A stretch of DNA of 64,000 nucleotides from Halomonas sp. 7T. GTDB taxonomy: Bacteria > Pseudomonadota > Gammaproteobacteria > Pseudomonadales > Halomonadaceae. The position numbers and the translations under genes were made by a program. Below the pieces are notes generated by a model. It was not told the DNA's origin. It did no database searches and was given only the letters and a program-made list of their open reading frames with translations. Location of the stretch: positions 3,162,001 through 3,226,000 of the forward strand of contig NZ_CP087112.1 in the NCBI RefSeq assembly GCF_025643255.1. Reading direction: 5' to 3'. Shown here piece after piece: positions 1 through 8,258 of this stretch (position 1 is its first letter; each line of letters begins with the position of its first letter).

Positions 1-299
1 TAGTCTTTTGTCGCAACAGCGATGCTTAGCGTAATGGCGCCAAGAAATTGTGACGCTGCGGTCAATGGCTGACAGCAGCAGCGTCAAAGGCGGTGACGTT
101 TCAAGGCCTCATCAGTCGCGATCATACTTATTTAGTGTTTTGCGGTGCAGCGTGTCGTTGCGCCGTTTTTGTGTCTGTTGCTACAGGAAACTCTGGTCTA
201 TTTTTTTAAATATTTGAAAAATAATAATTTATTGATATTTTTTAGAACTCATTAAGTGTTGTGTCAGGTCAATGAGTAACACGAATGCCGAGGCCTTCA

Positions 300-314
300 A
301 TACTTTTAAAGTAT
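300..314 (+). promoter_or_regulatory. CatM/BenM-type operator box upstream of catB
   Basis: The bases read ATAC, seven bases, GTAT, a perfect dyad (ATACTTT-T-AAAGTAT). This is the published recognition pattern of the muconate-responsive LysR regulators BenM and CatM of Acinetobacter. It lies about 90 bases before the catB start, a usual place for an activator site. Binding by the regulator encoded at 9431-10333 is inferred. Confidence 0.8.
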
Positions 315-322
315 GGAGAGGC

Positions 323-341
323 ACTTAAACAATATTGGTTT
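323..341 (+). promoter_or_regulatory. 19-base motif shared with the LysR gene upstream region
   Basis: ACTTAAACAATATTGGTTT occurs here and again at 10358-10376, both times exactly eight bases after an ATAC-N7-GTAT box and in the same orientation. Its core CAATATTG is palindromic. It could be a secondary regulator site or contain the -10 region of an activator-dependent promoter. The identity of the copies is seen directly; the role is inferred. Confidence 0.7.
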
Positions 342-402
342 CAAGCATCGGCGGTCACCAAACTGCAGCCTAGTTACTTAATCGCTAGATGCTGGAGCCG
401 CC

Positions 403-1524
403 ATGTCAACCGTCATCCAACACATTGAGACGCTGCTGGTCGATCTGCCGACCATCCGCCCCCATAAGCTCTCAATGACCACTATGGCCTGCCAAACGAT
501 GGTGATCGTGCGCATGCGCCACTCCGATGGCATTGAAGGGGTCGGCGAAGGCACCACCATCGGTGGCTTGGCCTATGGCCCGGAAAGCCCCGAGAGCATT
601 AAGCGCAATATTGATACCTACCTGGCCCCGCTGCTGCTGGGGCAGCCCTCTAGCAATATTCACCAGTTACGTTCCCTTCTTAATCGCCATGCCCGCGGCA
701 ACATGATTGCTAAATCGGCGTTGGAAACTGCGCTGCTGGATGCCCAAGGCAAACGCTTGGGGCTCAGCGTTGCCGAGCTGCTCGGCGGTGCGCGCCAACA
801 GCACTTGCCGGTTTTATGGACGCTGGCCAGCGGCGATACCGCGAAAGATATCGACGAAGCGCTGCTGCGCTTAGAGCAGCGCCGTCACTGCGATTTCAAA
901 TTGAAAATCGGCGCTAACCCAGTCGAGCAGGATGTTCGCCATGTGGCGACCATTAAAGACGCATTGGGGGATCGTGCCAGCGTGCGTGTGGACGTTAACC
1001 AGGCGTGGGATGAATCCACTGCGGTACGCGGTATCCAGGCGCTGCAAGACGCTGGGATTGAGCTGATCGAGCAGCCGATACCCGCCCGTGAACACGCTGG
1101 CCTGATCCGCCTCGCCAACCGCTTTAACGTGCCGATGCTGGCTGACGAAGCCGTGCAGGATGCCCGCGACGGGCTTGACCTTGTGAGTGGCGGCTTTAGC
1201 GGTGCCTTTGCCCTGAAGATTGCGAAATCCGGCGGCGTGTACGGCGTGTTGGAGCTGGCCCACGTGGCTCAAGCGGCGGGCGTTGGCTTATACGGCGGCA
1301 CCTTGCTGGAAGGCACTATCGGCACTGCGGCATCCCTCCACGCTTGGGCCACGCTGCCGGACATGGCATGGGGCACCGAGATGTTTGGCCCGCTGCTGCT
1401 CAAAGACGACATCGTCGTTAAGCCGCTCAACTACCACGCATTTGGCGTCGATCTGCCCACTGGACCAGGGCTGGGTATCACGCTGGATGAAGACAAGCTT
1501 GCGCACTATTCGCGTAACGATTAA
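403..1524 (+). CDS. catB: Muconate cycloisomerase CatB
   Basis: Converts cis,cis-muconate to muconolactone in the catechol branch of the beta-ketoadipate pathway (cytoplasm, Mn/Mg-dependent). The 373-residue protein has the enolase-superfamily layout. The KxK motif is at residues 166-168, with K168 the expected catalytic base. Metal ligands D197, E223 and D248 and the second catalytic lysine K272 are all in place. Length is normal for the family. The ATG follows a GGAG about five bases upstream. It is the first gene of a same-strand run catB-catC-catA-benABCD-benE with short gaps, so one muconate-induced transcript from the box at 300-314 is likely. Confidence 0.95.
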   Translation: MSTVIQHIETLLVDLPTIRPHKLSMTTMACQTMVIVRMRHSDGIEGVGEGTTIGGLAYGPESPESIKRNIDTYLAPLLLGQPSSNIHQLRSLLNRHARGNMIAKSALETALLDAQGKRLGLSVAELLGGARQQHLPVLWTLASGDTAKDIDEALLRLEQRRHCDFKLKIGANPVEQDVRHVATIKDALGDRASVRVDVNQAWDESTAVRGIQALQDAGIELIEQPIPAREHAGLIRLANRFNVPMLADEAVQDARDGLDLVSGGFSGAFALKIAKSGGVYGVLELAHVAQAAGVGLYGGTLLEGTIGTAASLHAWATLPDMAWGTEMFGPLLLKDDIVVKPLNYHAFGVDLPTGPGLGITLDEDKLAHYSRND

Positions 1525-1582
1525 CGCGCCCAAGCGCTGAGTCAAAGAGCTAAGTCACGCAAGTACCGAGGAGGAGAACAGC

Positions 1583-1873
1583 ATGCTGTATCACGTCGAA
1601 ATGACCGTAAAGCTGCCAACCGATATGCCCGCTGAGCAAGCGGCAGAGATTAAAGCGACTGAAAAAGCCTATTCCCAAGACCTGCAGCGCCAAGGCAAAT
1701 GGCGCCACCTGTGGCGGGTGGCAGGCAGCTATTCGAACGTCAGCATTTTTGATGTGGAAGACAACGCCGAGCTTCAAGCGTTAGTCAGCAATCTTCCGCT
1801 GTTTCCCTACATGGAGATCAGCGTTAAACCGCTGTGCCGCCACCCCTCGTCAGTGTGTGAAGACGATAGCTAA
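1583..1873 (+). CDS. catC: Muconolactone Delta-isomerase CatC
   Basis: Isomerises (S)-muconolactone to 3-oxoadipate enol-lactone. The 96-residue protein matches the family length and its characteristic start (MLYHVEMTVKLP). A very strong ribosome-binding site (GAGGAG) lies a few bases before the ATG. It sits between catB and catA. The next enzyme, enol-lactone hydrolase (CatD/PcaD), is not in the window and must be encoded elsewhere. Confidence 0.95.
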   Translation: MLYHVEMTVKLPTDMPAEQAAEIKATEKAYSQDLQRQGKWRHLWRVAGSYSNVSIFDVEDNAELQALVSNLPLFPYMEISVKPLCRHPSSVCEDDS

Positions 1874-1929
1874 GCACGCACGCCACCTCCCATAAGTGCA
1901 ACACCCCATAACAACATGAGGATATCACC

Positions 1930-2904
1930 ATGACCGTGAAGATTTTTAACACGCCAGAAGTACAAGAGTTTCTAAACACCATCGCCGGTCTTGACCAAAC
2001 CGGTGGCAACGACCGCGCCAAGCAGATCGTACACCGTCTAGTGTCTGATCTGTTTAAGCTGATCGACGATTTTGATGTGACCGAAGAGGAGTACTGGGCG
2101 GGCGTTAACCTGCTTAACGCGCTGGGTAGCCAGACCCAGTTTGGCCTGCTCTCGCCAGGGCTTGGCTTTGACCACTTTCTCGACATGCGCCAAGACGCTA
2201 TTGACGCGGAAGCCAAGCGTACCGGTGGCACGCCGCGCACCATTGAAGGCCCGCTGTATGTGGCTGGCGCCCCGGAAGCCGAAGGCTTTGCGCGCATGGA
2301 CGATGGCCAGGACAACGATGGCGACACCATGTGGCTAACGGGCCAAGTGCGCGACGTGAACGGCACGCCGATTGCCGGCGCCAAGGTGGAGATTTGGCAC
2401 GCTAACTCCAAAGGCGGCTACTCCTTCTTTGACCAAACCCAGAGCGAGTACAACCTGCGCCGCACGATTTATGCGGACAGCGAAGGCCGCTACACCGCAC
2501 GCAGCATTATCCCGTCTGGCTACGGCGTGCCGGAAGGTGCCCCCACCGATGTGGTGCTCAAGTCACTTGGCCGTCACGGCGAGCGTCCGGCGCATATTCA
2601 CTACTTCGTCTCTGCACCGGGCCATCAGCACCTGACTACCCAGATCAATCTCGCCGGTGACCCCTACACCTATGACGATTTTGCATTTGCCACCCGTGAA
2701 GAGCTGGTGGTGCCGGCAAACAAAGTCGACGACCAAGACGCCATCGCCAAGCGCGAGCTAGACGGCCCGTTCTCCGAGGTGGTGTTCGACATCGAGCTGG
2801 CCAAAACCGAAGCCCCCGAGCTGCAAGTTCGCCATGCCCGTCCGCGTGCCAAAGAAGACGAGCATGACCTCGCCAGCCAACTGGCCGGTACCGCTAAGGT
2901 TTAA
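1930..2904 (+). CDS. catA: Catechol 1,2-dioxygenase CatA
   Basis: Intradiol ring cleavage of catechol to cis,cis-muconate with a non-haem Fe(III) centre. The 324-residue protein has the N-terminal helical dimerisation domain of catechol dioxygenases (about 1-100) followed by the beta-sandwich catalytic domain. The four iron ligands are visible: Y164, Y198, H222 and H224 (AHIH motif). The start follows a GAGG site. A GC-rich hairpin (2924-2945) separates it from benA, so the cat and ben halves of the transcript could differ in stability. Confidence 0.95.
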   Translation: MTVKIFNTPEVQEFLNTIAGLDQTGGNDRAKQIVHRLVSDLFKLIDDFDVTEEEYWAGVNLLNALGSQTQFGLLSPGLGFDHFLDMRQDAIDAEAKRTGGTPRTIEGPLYVAGAPEAEGFARMDDGQDNDGDTMWLTGQVRDVNGTPIAGAKVEIWHANSKGGYSFFDQTQSEYNLRRTIYADSEGRYTARSIIPSGYGVPEGAPTDVVLKSLGRHGERPAHIHYFVSAPGHQHLTTQINLAGDPYTYDDFAFATREELVVPANKVDDQDAIAKRELDGPFSEVVFDIELAKTEAPELQVRHARPRAKEDEHDLASQLAGTAKV

Positions 2905-2923
2905 GCCTCACGCTTTGATGTCA

Positions 2924-2945
2924 GCGGGCCTGCCCCTAGGCCCGC
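2924..2945 (+). other. Intercistronic hairpin between catA and benA
   Basis: GCGGGCCT and AGGCCCGC form an eight-pair stem around a six-base loop. No run of T follows, so it is not a typical Rho-independent terminator. It more likely acts as an mRNA-stability or processing element, or as a partial attenuator. Confidence 0.5.
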
Positions 2946-2978
2946 CTTGCACGACCCACAATAACGAGGAGCGCGATC

Positions 2979-4346
2979 ATGACCACGAAACTTGATCAAC
3001 TCGAAAACCGCGTCCGCGGCGCTGTACAAGACGACCCTGACCAGGGCATCTTCCGCTGCCATCGCAGCATGTTCACCGACCCTGAATTTTTCGAACTTGA
3101 GCTAAAGCACATCTTCGAAGGCAACTGGCTGTTCTTGGCTCATGAAAGCCAAATCGCTGAGCCGGGCGACTACATGACCGTCACCATGGGTCGCCAGCCG
3201 GTGATTATCACCCGCGATAAGCAGGGCGAACTGCACGGCCTGATTAACGCCTGTGCCCACCGAGGCGCCACCCTGTGCCGCCGTAAGCGCGGTAACAAGG
3301 GCACCTTTACCTGCCCGTTCCACGGCTGGACCTTCAAAAACGACGGCAAGCTGCTGAAGGCCAAAAACGAGAAGAACGGTGCCTACCCAGACGCCTTCAA
3401 AGAGGACGGTTCCCACGATCTCAAGCGTCTGCCGCGTTTTGAAAACTACAAAGGCTTCCTGTTTGGCAGCTTAAGCGACGATGTTCAGCCGCTGGAGCAG
3501 CACCTAGGCGAAACCACCAAGATCATCGACAACATCGTTGACCAGGCCCCCGAAGGTCTTGAGATCCTGCGCGGTACCTCGTCGTACACCTACAACGGTA
3601 ACTGGAAGCTGCAGGCCGAAAACGGCGCCGATGGCTACCACGTAAGCTCCGTGCACTGGAACTACGCCTCCACCATGGAGCGCCGCAACTACGACGCTGG
3701 CGGCACCAAAGCGGTAGACGCAGACGGCTGGTCGAAGAGCAAAGGCGGCTTCTACTCCTATGAAAACGGCCACATGATGCTGTGGACCCGGCTGCTTAAC
3801 CCGGAAGTACGCCCGGTTTACCAGCAAAAAGAGTGGATCCAAGAGCAGCTGGGCGACGCCCGCGCCGACTCTATCGTCAACCAAACACGTAACCTCTGCC
3901 TCTACCCCAACGTCTACCTGATGGATCAGTTCTCCACGCAAATCCGCGTGCTGCGTCCCATCGACGTGAATAAAACTGAAGTGACGATTTACTGCTTCGC
4001 CCCTAAAGGCGAGTCGGCGGAAAACCGAGAAGTGCGTATCCGCCAGTACGAAGACTTCTTTAACGTCTCTGGTATGGGCACGCCTGACGATCTTGAAGAG
4101 TTCCGCGCCTGCCAAGAGGGCTACCACGGCGGATTAGCCGAGTGGAACGACCTCTCTCGCGGCGCCAAACAGTGGATCGAAGGTGCGGACGAAAATGCCC
4201 AGGCCATCGATATGAAGCCCCTGCTCAGCGGTGCCTCACCGGAAGACGAAGGCCTTTACGTGCTGCACCACAAGCACTGGGTCGACGAAATGCTGCGCGC
4301 GATTGACAAAGAGCGCAGCCAGTTCATCGCCACCGCATCCGCCTAA
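2979..4346 (+). CDS. benA: Benzoate 1,2-dioxygenase large (alpha) subunit BenA
   Basis: Oxygenase component that, with BenB and BenC, converts benzoate to the 1,2-cis-diol carboxylate. The 455-residue protein has an N-terminal Rieske [2Fe-2S] domain with ligands C92, H94, C112 and H115. It is followed by a mononuclear-iron domain with D218, H221 and H226 in the bridging-Asp/His motif. Length and order fit ring-hydroxylating dioxygenases of the benzoate/toluate group. The substrate is assigned from the neighbours (benBCD, benE, catA); a related aromatic carboxylate such as toluate cannot be excluded. Confidence 0.94.
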   Translation: MTTKLDQLENRVRGAVQDDPDQGIFRCHRSMFTDPEFFELELKHIFEGNWLFLAHESQIAEPGDYMTVTMGRQPVIITRDKQGELHGLINACAHRGATLCRRKRGNKGTFTCPFHGWTFKNDGKLLKAKNEKNGAYPDAFKEDGSHDLKRLPRFENYKGFLFGSLSDDVQPLEQHLGETTKIIDNIVDQAPEGLEILRGTSSYTYNGNWKLQAENGADGYHVSSVHWNYASTMERRNYDAGGTKAVDADGWSKSKGGFYSYENGHMMLWTRLLNPEVRPVYQQKEWIQEQLGDARADSIVNQTRNLCLYPNVYLMDQFSTQIRVLRPIDVNKTEVTIYCFAPKGESAENREVRIRQYEDFFNVSGMGTPDDLEEFRACQEGYHGGLAEWNDLSRGAKQWIEGADENAQAIDMKPLLSGASPEDEGLYVLHHKHWVDEMLRAIDKERSQFIATASA

Positions 4347-4374
4347 GCGCCGAGTGACCCGGGGAGAAACCACT

Positions 4375-4863
4375 ATGAGCATCACCTATCACGACATTCA
4401 AGCCTTTCTGTACCGTGAAGCGCGCCTGCTGGACGACCGCCAGTGGGATGAGTGGCTTGAGTGCTACCGCAAAGACGCTGAGTTCTGGATGCCCGCTTGG
4501 GATGACGACGACCAGCTGACCCGTGACCCGCATAGCGAGATCTCGCTGATCTACTACCCCAACCGCGAAGGGTTAGAAGACCGCGTTTACCGCATCAAGA
4601 CCGAGCGCAGCGGGGCGAGCACGCCAGAGCCGCGTACTACGCATCAAATCAGCAATCTCGAAGTGCTCGCTCAAGAGGGCGATAAGGTTGAGCTGCGCTT
4701 CAACTGGCACACGCTGAGCCACCGCTACAAAGTCACCGATCAGTTCTTTGGGGCCGCGTTTTACACCCTAGACGTGTCCGGTGACACACCGCTTATCACA
4801 AGAAAAGTCGTGCAACTCAATAACGACTATATCCATCAGGTCATTGACGTTTATCACGTGTGA
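4375..4863 (+). CDS. benB: Benzoate 1,2-dioxygenase small (beta) subunit BenB
   Basis: Structural beta subunit of the alpha3beta3 oxygenase. The chosen ATG gives 162 residues, the usual family length, and follows a GGGGAG site eight bases upstream. The reading frame stays open further upstream inside benA, but that extension is not family-like. The fold is the SnoaL/NTF2-like scaffold of ring-hydroxylating dioxygenase beta subunits, with no catalytic metal. It lies 28 bases after benA, consistent with stoichiometric co-expression. Confidence 0.93.
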   Translation: MSITYHDIQAFLYREARLLDDRQWDEWLECYRKDAEFWMPAWDDDDQLTRDPHSEISLIYYPNREGLEDRVYRIKTERSGASTPEPRTTHQISNLEVLAQEGDKVELRFNWHTLSHRYKVTDQFFGAAFYTLDVSGDTPLITRKVVQLNNDYIHQVIDVYHV

Positions 4864-4887
4864 CCTGATAGGAGAGGAGAGTTAATC

Positions 4888-5913
4888 ATGAGCTATACCA
4901 TTGCCCTCAACTTTGAAGACGGCGTCACCCGTTTTATTGGCTGTAAAGCAGGCGAAACGGTGCTGGACGCCGCTTACCGGCAAAAGGTCAATCTACCCAT
5001 GGACTGCTCTGACGGCGTATGTGGCACCTGCAAAGGCCACTGCGAGCAGGGCGAATTTGAGATGGGTGACGAATACCTGGAAGACGCGCTTTCTGATGAA
5101 GAAGCGGCAGAAGGCCAGATTCTTACCTGCCAAATGGTGCCCTCGTCGGACTGCGTTATCCAAGTGCCGGTCGCCTCTACGCTGTGTAAAACGCAGGTAG
5201 GTAAGGTTGAGGGCACGGTTGCTGCGGTCGAGCAGCTCTCCGAGGACAGCATTGAGCTTGCAGTGGCGTTAGATGAAGGCACTGAGATCACCTTCCTGCC
5301 CGGCCAGTACGTGCATATCGACGTGCCGGGCACCGAAGTGCATCGCTCCTACTCGTTTAGCTCCCTGCCGGGGGAAAAGCGTGCCACTTTCCTGATCCGC
5401 AATATCCCTAACGGGGTGATGAGTGGCTATCTCGGAGGGCGGGCAGCCGTGGGCGATCGCCTGACCCTAACCGGGCCACTGGGCAGCTTCTACCTCCGTG
5501 AGGTCACCCGTCCGGTGCTGATGCTGGCAGGCGGGACGGGGTTAGCGCCGTTTCTCTCCATGTTGGCGCAATTGGTCGAGAAGGGCTGCGACGCCCCGAT
5601 CCACCTGATCTATGGCGTTAATAAAGACGATCATTTGGTCAAAGTGGACGCGCTGGAGGCCTTTGCAGCCAAACTGCCCAATTTCACCTATGCCACCGTA
5701 GTGGTGGACGAGGCCAGCGCTCACCCGCGTAAAGGGTATGTCACCCATCACATGGATGCGGGCGTGATGCACGACGGCGATGTGGACGTTTACCTGTGCG
5801 GCCCGCCGCCGATGGTGGATGCGGTACTCAAGCATTTTAATGCCGAAGGCATTAAGCCCCAAAGCTTCCACTACGAAAAATTCACCCCGAACCAGGTGGG
5901 AGAAAGCGCATGA
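4888..5913 (+). CDS. benC: Benzoate 1,2-dioxygenase electron-transfer component BenC
   Basis: NADH-dependent reductase that feeds electrons to the BenA Rieske centre. The 341-residue protein begins with a plant-type [2Fe-2S] ferredoxin domain (C40, C45, C48 and C81 as ligands). An FAD-binding domain with RSYSFSS follows, then an NAD-binding domain with the GGTGLAPFLSML and CGPPPMVD motifs. Ferredoxin, FAD and NAD domains in one chain is the class IB layout of BenC/XylZ. Its stop overlaps the benD start by four bases (ATGA), so the two are translationally coupled. Confidence 0.94.
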   Translation: MSYTIALNFEDGVTRFIGCKAGETVLDAAYRQKVNLPMDCSDGVCGTCKGHCEQGEFEMGDEYLEDALSDEEAAEGQILTCQMVPSSDCVIQVPVASTLCKTQVGKVEGTVAAVEQLSEDSIELAVALDEGTEITFLPGQYVHIDVPGTEVHRSYSFSSLPGEKRATFLIRNIPNGVMSGYLGGRAAVGDRLTLTGPLGSFYLREVTRPVLMLAGGTGLAPFLSMLAQLVEKGCDAPIHLIYGVNKDDHLVKVDALEAFAAKLPNFTYATVVVDEASAHPRKGYVTHHMDAGVMHDGDVDVYLCGPPPMVDAVLKHFNAEGIKPQSFHYEKFTPNQVGESA

Positions 5914-6710
5914 GCAACTCAGCCGTTAACGGCCCGCATTTTCAAGACCGAGTGATGGTGATTACCGGTGCCGCTCAGGGGATTGGGCGACGCCTTGCCG
6001 AGCGTGCCGCTGCTGAAGGTGCCCACTTGGTGCTGGTTGACCGCGCCGACTATCTCCACGAGGTGGTCGCCGGGCTGCAGGCTGAAGGTAACAAAGTGAT
6101 AGCGGTGCAGGCCGACCTCGAAACCTGGGCCGGTGCCGAGCAGGTGATGCAGGCGGCCAAGGAAGCCTTTGGCCGGGTCGATATTCTGATTAACAACGTG
6201 GGCGGGGCGATTAACTTCAAGCCGTTCACCGAGTTTACCGAGGCGCAAATTAGCGCCGAAATCCAGCGCTCGTTAATGCCTACGTTATGGTGCTGCCGCG
6301 CCGCGCTGCCCACCATGGTGGCGCAGGGCAGCGGTGTCATCGTCAATGTCTCTTCAGCGGCGACGCGGGGTATTCACCGGATTCCCTATTCGGCGGCCAA
6401 AGGCGGTGTAAATGCGCTGACGGCCTCGCTGGCCTTTGAGTTTGCCGAGCACGGTATCCGCGTGGTGGCCACGGCCCCGGGCGGCACCGAAGCGCCACCA
6501 CGGCGTATCTCCCGGGGTACCCCGGAGCCGCAAAACGCGACCGAGCAGGCGTGGTTTCAAGCACATATCGACCAAACCAAACAGAGCTGCCTGATGAAGC
6601 GCTACGGCACGCTGGATGAAATGGTCGCGCCCATTTTGTTCCTGGCTTCTGATGAAGCGAGCTACATCACCGGCAGCGTTGTGCCTGTGGCAGGTGGTGA
6701 CCTTGGCTAA
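5910..6710 (+). CDS. benD: Benzoate cis-diol dehydrogenase BenD (SDR family)
   Basis: Oxidises and decarboxylates 1,6-dihydroxycyclohexa-2,4-diene-1-carboxylate to catechol using NAD. The 266-residue short-chain dehydrogenase shows the cofactor loop GAAQGIG (20-26), the NNVGG motif, serine 148/149, and the catalytic pair Y160 and K164. It overlaps benC by four bases. The specific substrate follows from its place between benC and benE. Confidence 0.93.
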   Translation: MSNSAVNGPHFQDRVMVITGAAQGIGRRLAERAAAEGAHLVLVDRADYLHEVVAGLQAEGNKVIAVQADLETWAGAEQVMQAAKEAFGRVDILINNVGGAINFKPFTEFTEAQISAEIQRSLMPTLWCCRAALPTMVAQGSGVIVNVSSAATRGIHRIPYSAAKGGVNALTASLAFEFAEHGIRVVATAPGGTEAPPRRISRGTPEPQNATEQAWFQAHIDQTKQSCLMKRYGTLDEMVAPILFLASDEASYITGSVVPVAGGDLG

Positions 6711-6812
6711 ACCTGCCTAACCACTGGCTGTGCAAACTCAATAACTAAACCGCCGTGTTCAGACCATTAAACGCTAACAATAACGTCAAATATAACGATC
6801 CTGGAGCACACC

Positions 6813-8057
6813 GTGAAACATATCGAGAAAGGCGTCAGCCTAAGGCATGCGCCCCGAGACTTCCTGCGCGACATCAACGTGGATAACGCCAGTACCGGCT
6901 TAGTGGCTGGCATCTTGGGCCTCAGCGTGGGCGTTGTGCACATCAGCGCAGGCACCGCCGCAGGCCTAGACTCTTCCTTCATTATGATTTGGGTGATCAG
7001 TTACCTAATGATTAACGGGCTGTTTGGGCTATTTATGCCCGCCTATTACCGTTTGCCGCTGCCCATGGCTAACTCGATTCCCGGCGCGCTGATGTTTGCG
7101 GCGGTGATTCCGGTGGTGGGCTTAGAAGCTGCCCTAGGTGCCAGCCTGATCGCAGGAGCCATCGCGCTGGTAGCGGGTTTGACGGGGGTGATGGGCATCG
7201 TCATGCGCCTGATCCCAATGCCGATTGTGATGGGCATGGTGGCGGGGATGCTGCTGAGCTTTGGCCTCAATATGGTGCGTCCGTTGGAAAGCGCGATTGT
7301 GCCCGCCTCTATTATGATCCTGGCGTTTTTCATCTCCGCACGCCTCTTCCGTAAAATTCCACCGCTAGTCGTCGCTATGTTGGCAGGCATCCTTTATCTG
7401 ATAGCGACCGGTGTTGACCTGTCAGGCATTGAAGCAACGATCCGTTTCCCTGAGTTTATTGTTCCTCAGTTCACGCTCAGTGCCTTTCTAACCTACGGCC
7501 TGCCGCTGGCGATTATTCTAGTGGGAATGGAAACCCCCGCAGGCGTTGGCTTGGTCAAAGGCATGGGCTATAAAGAGGTGCCTGCCAATGCGATTACCGC
7601 GGTGGGTGGCTTTGGCACTATGGTGTCGGCGTTTTTCAATCTGCACAGCACCTGTATTGCTGCGCCGATGACCGGCATCTGCTCGTCGCCCGAGGCCGGC
7701 ACCCACGACAAACGCTGGGTTGCTGCCGTAGTAGCGGGGGCGATCTTTATCGTGGCAGCGCCCTTTTACGGCTATGTGGTCAGCCTGTTGGAAGCCACGC
7801 CGCGCTACTTTATCGCCATTATCGCCGGGCTTGCGCTGATGCGGGTTATTACCTCGTCAATGTCGATTGCCTTTGCCGGTAAAAAACATGAAATAGGCGC
7901 GCTGTTCGCATTTTTGATTGCCGCCTCGGGCCTGCAAATCTTAGGTATCGGTGCCACGTTCTGGGCGCTAGTGCTGGGCGTTGTTGTCTCGGGGATCTTC
8001 GAGACCAAAGACTTTGAGTTTGTGTTTGCTCGTAATGCGCTTACGAAGAGCGGTTGA
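6813..8057 (+). CDS. benE: BenE-family benzoate/H+ symporter, copy 1
   Basis: Inner-membrane secondary transporter expected to import benzoate. The 414-residue hydrophobic protein has about 11-12 membrane segments and the family's glycine/alanine-rich repeats. The start codon is GTG preceded by CTGGAG. It lies about 100 bases after benD on the same strand and is followed by a strong terminator (8108-8139), so it closes the cat-ben transcript. A diverged second copy follows at 8259. Confidence 0.9.
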   Translation: MKHIEKGVSLRHAPRDFLRDINVDNASTGLVAGILGLSVGVVHISAGTAAGLDSSFIMIWVISYLMINGLFGLFMPAYYRLPLPMANSIPGALMFAAVIPVVGLEAALGASLIAGAIALVAGLTGVMGIVMRLIPMPIVMGMVAGMLLSFGLNMVRPLESAIVPASIMILAFFISARLFRKIPPLVVAMLAGILYLIATGVDLSGIEATIRFPEFIVPQFTLSAFLTYGLPLAIILVGMETPAGVGLVKGMGYKEVPANAITAVGGFGTMVSAFFNLHSTCIAAPMTGICSSPEAGTHDKRWVAAVVAGAIFIVAAPFYGYVVSLLEATPRYFIAIIAGLALMRVITSSMSIAFAGKKHEIGALFAFLIAASGLQILGIGATFWALVLGVVVSGIFETKDFEFVFARNALTKSG

Positions 8058-8107
8058 GATTAGTCAGCACTGCCGTTGTTAGACGATTGATGAGAGATTC
8101 TCCTTGG

Positions 8108-8139
8108 CCCGTACCGCTCACGTAGTACGGGTCTTTTTT
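8108..8139 (+). terminator. Rho-independent terminator after benE copy 1
   Basis: CCCGTAC and GTACGGG form a seven-pair stem with a ten-base loop, followed directly by TCTTTTTT. It sits 50 bases after the benE stop and probably ends the cat-ben transcript. The second benE would then need its own promoter or readthrough. Confidence 0.85.
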
Positions 8140-8258
8140 CAGCGGCTTTAGACGGTGGTGCTCTCTTCTGAAAGAACGACTAAAGGTGCCTTTTTGGCTT
8201 ATTACGTCTGTGTTGTTCGATACCTATGACTCACCCTTAACCCGCTGGGACGTTGTGT

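Larger units (their letters stand above)
1..402 (+). promoter_or_regulatory. catB upstream region, no gene seen
   Basis: No convincing ORF starts or ends in these 402 bases. The stretch around 200-245 is very A/T-rich. The region holds one perfect ATAC-N7-GTAT box (300-314), a weaker ATAC-N7-GTGT box (124-138), and a 19-base motif (323-341) that recurs upstream of the LysR gene near 10.36 kb. I see no consensus sigma-70 promoter, as expected for a promoter that needs a LysR activator. What lies to the left of the window is unknown. Confidence 0.7.
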
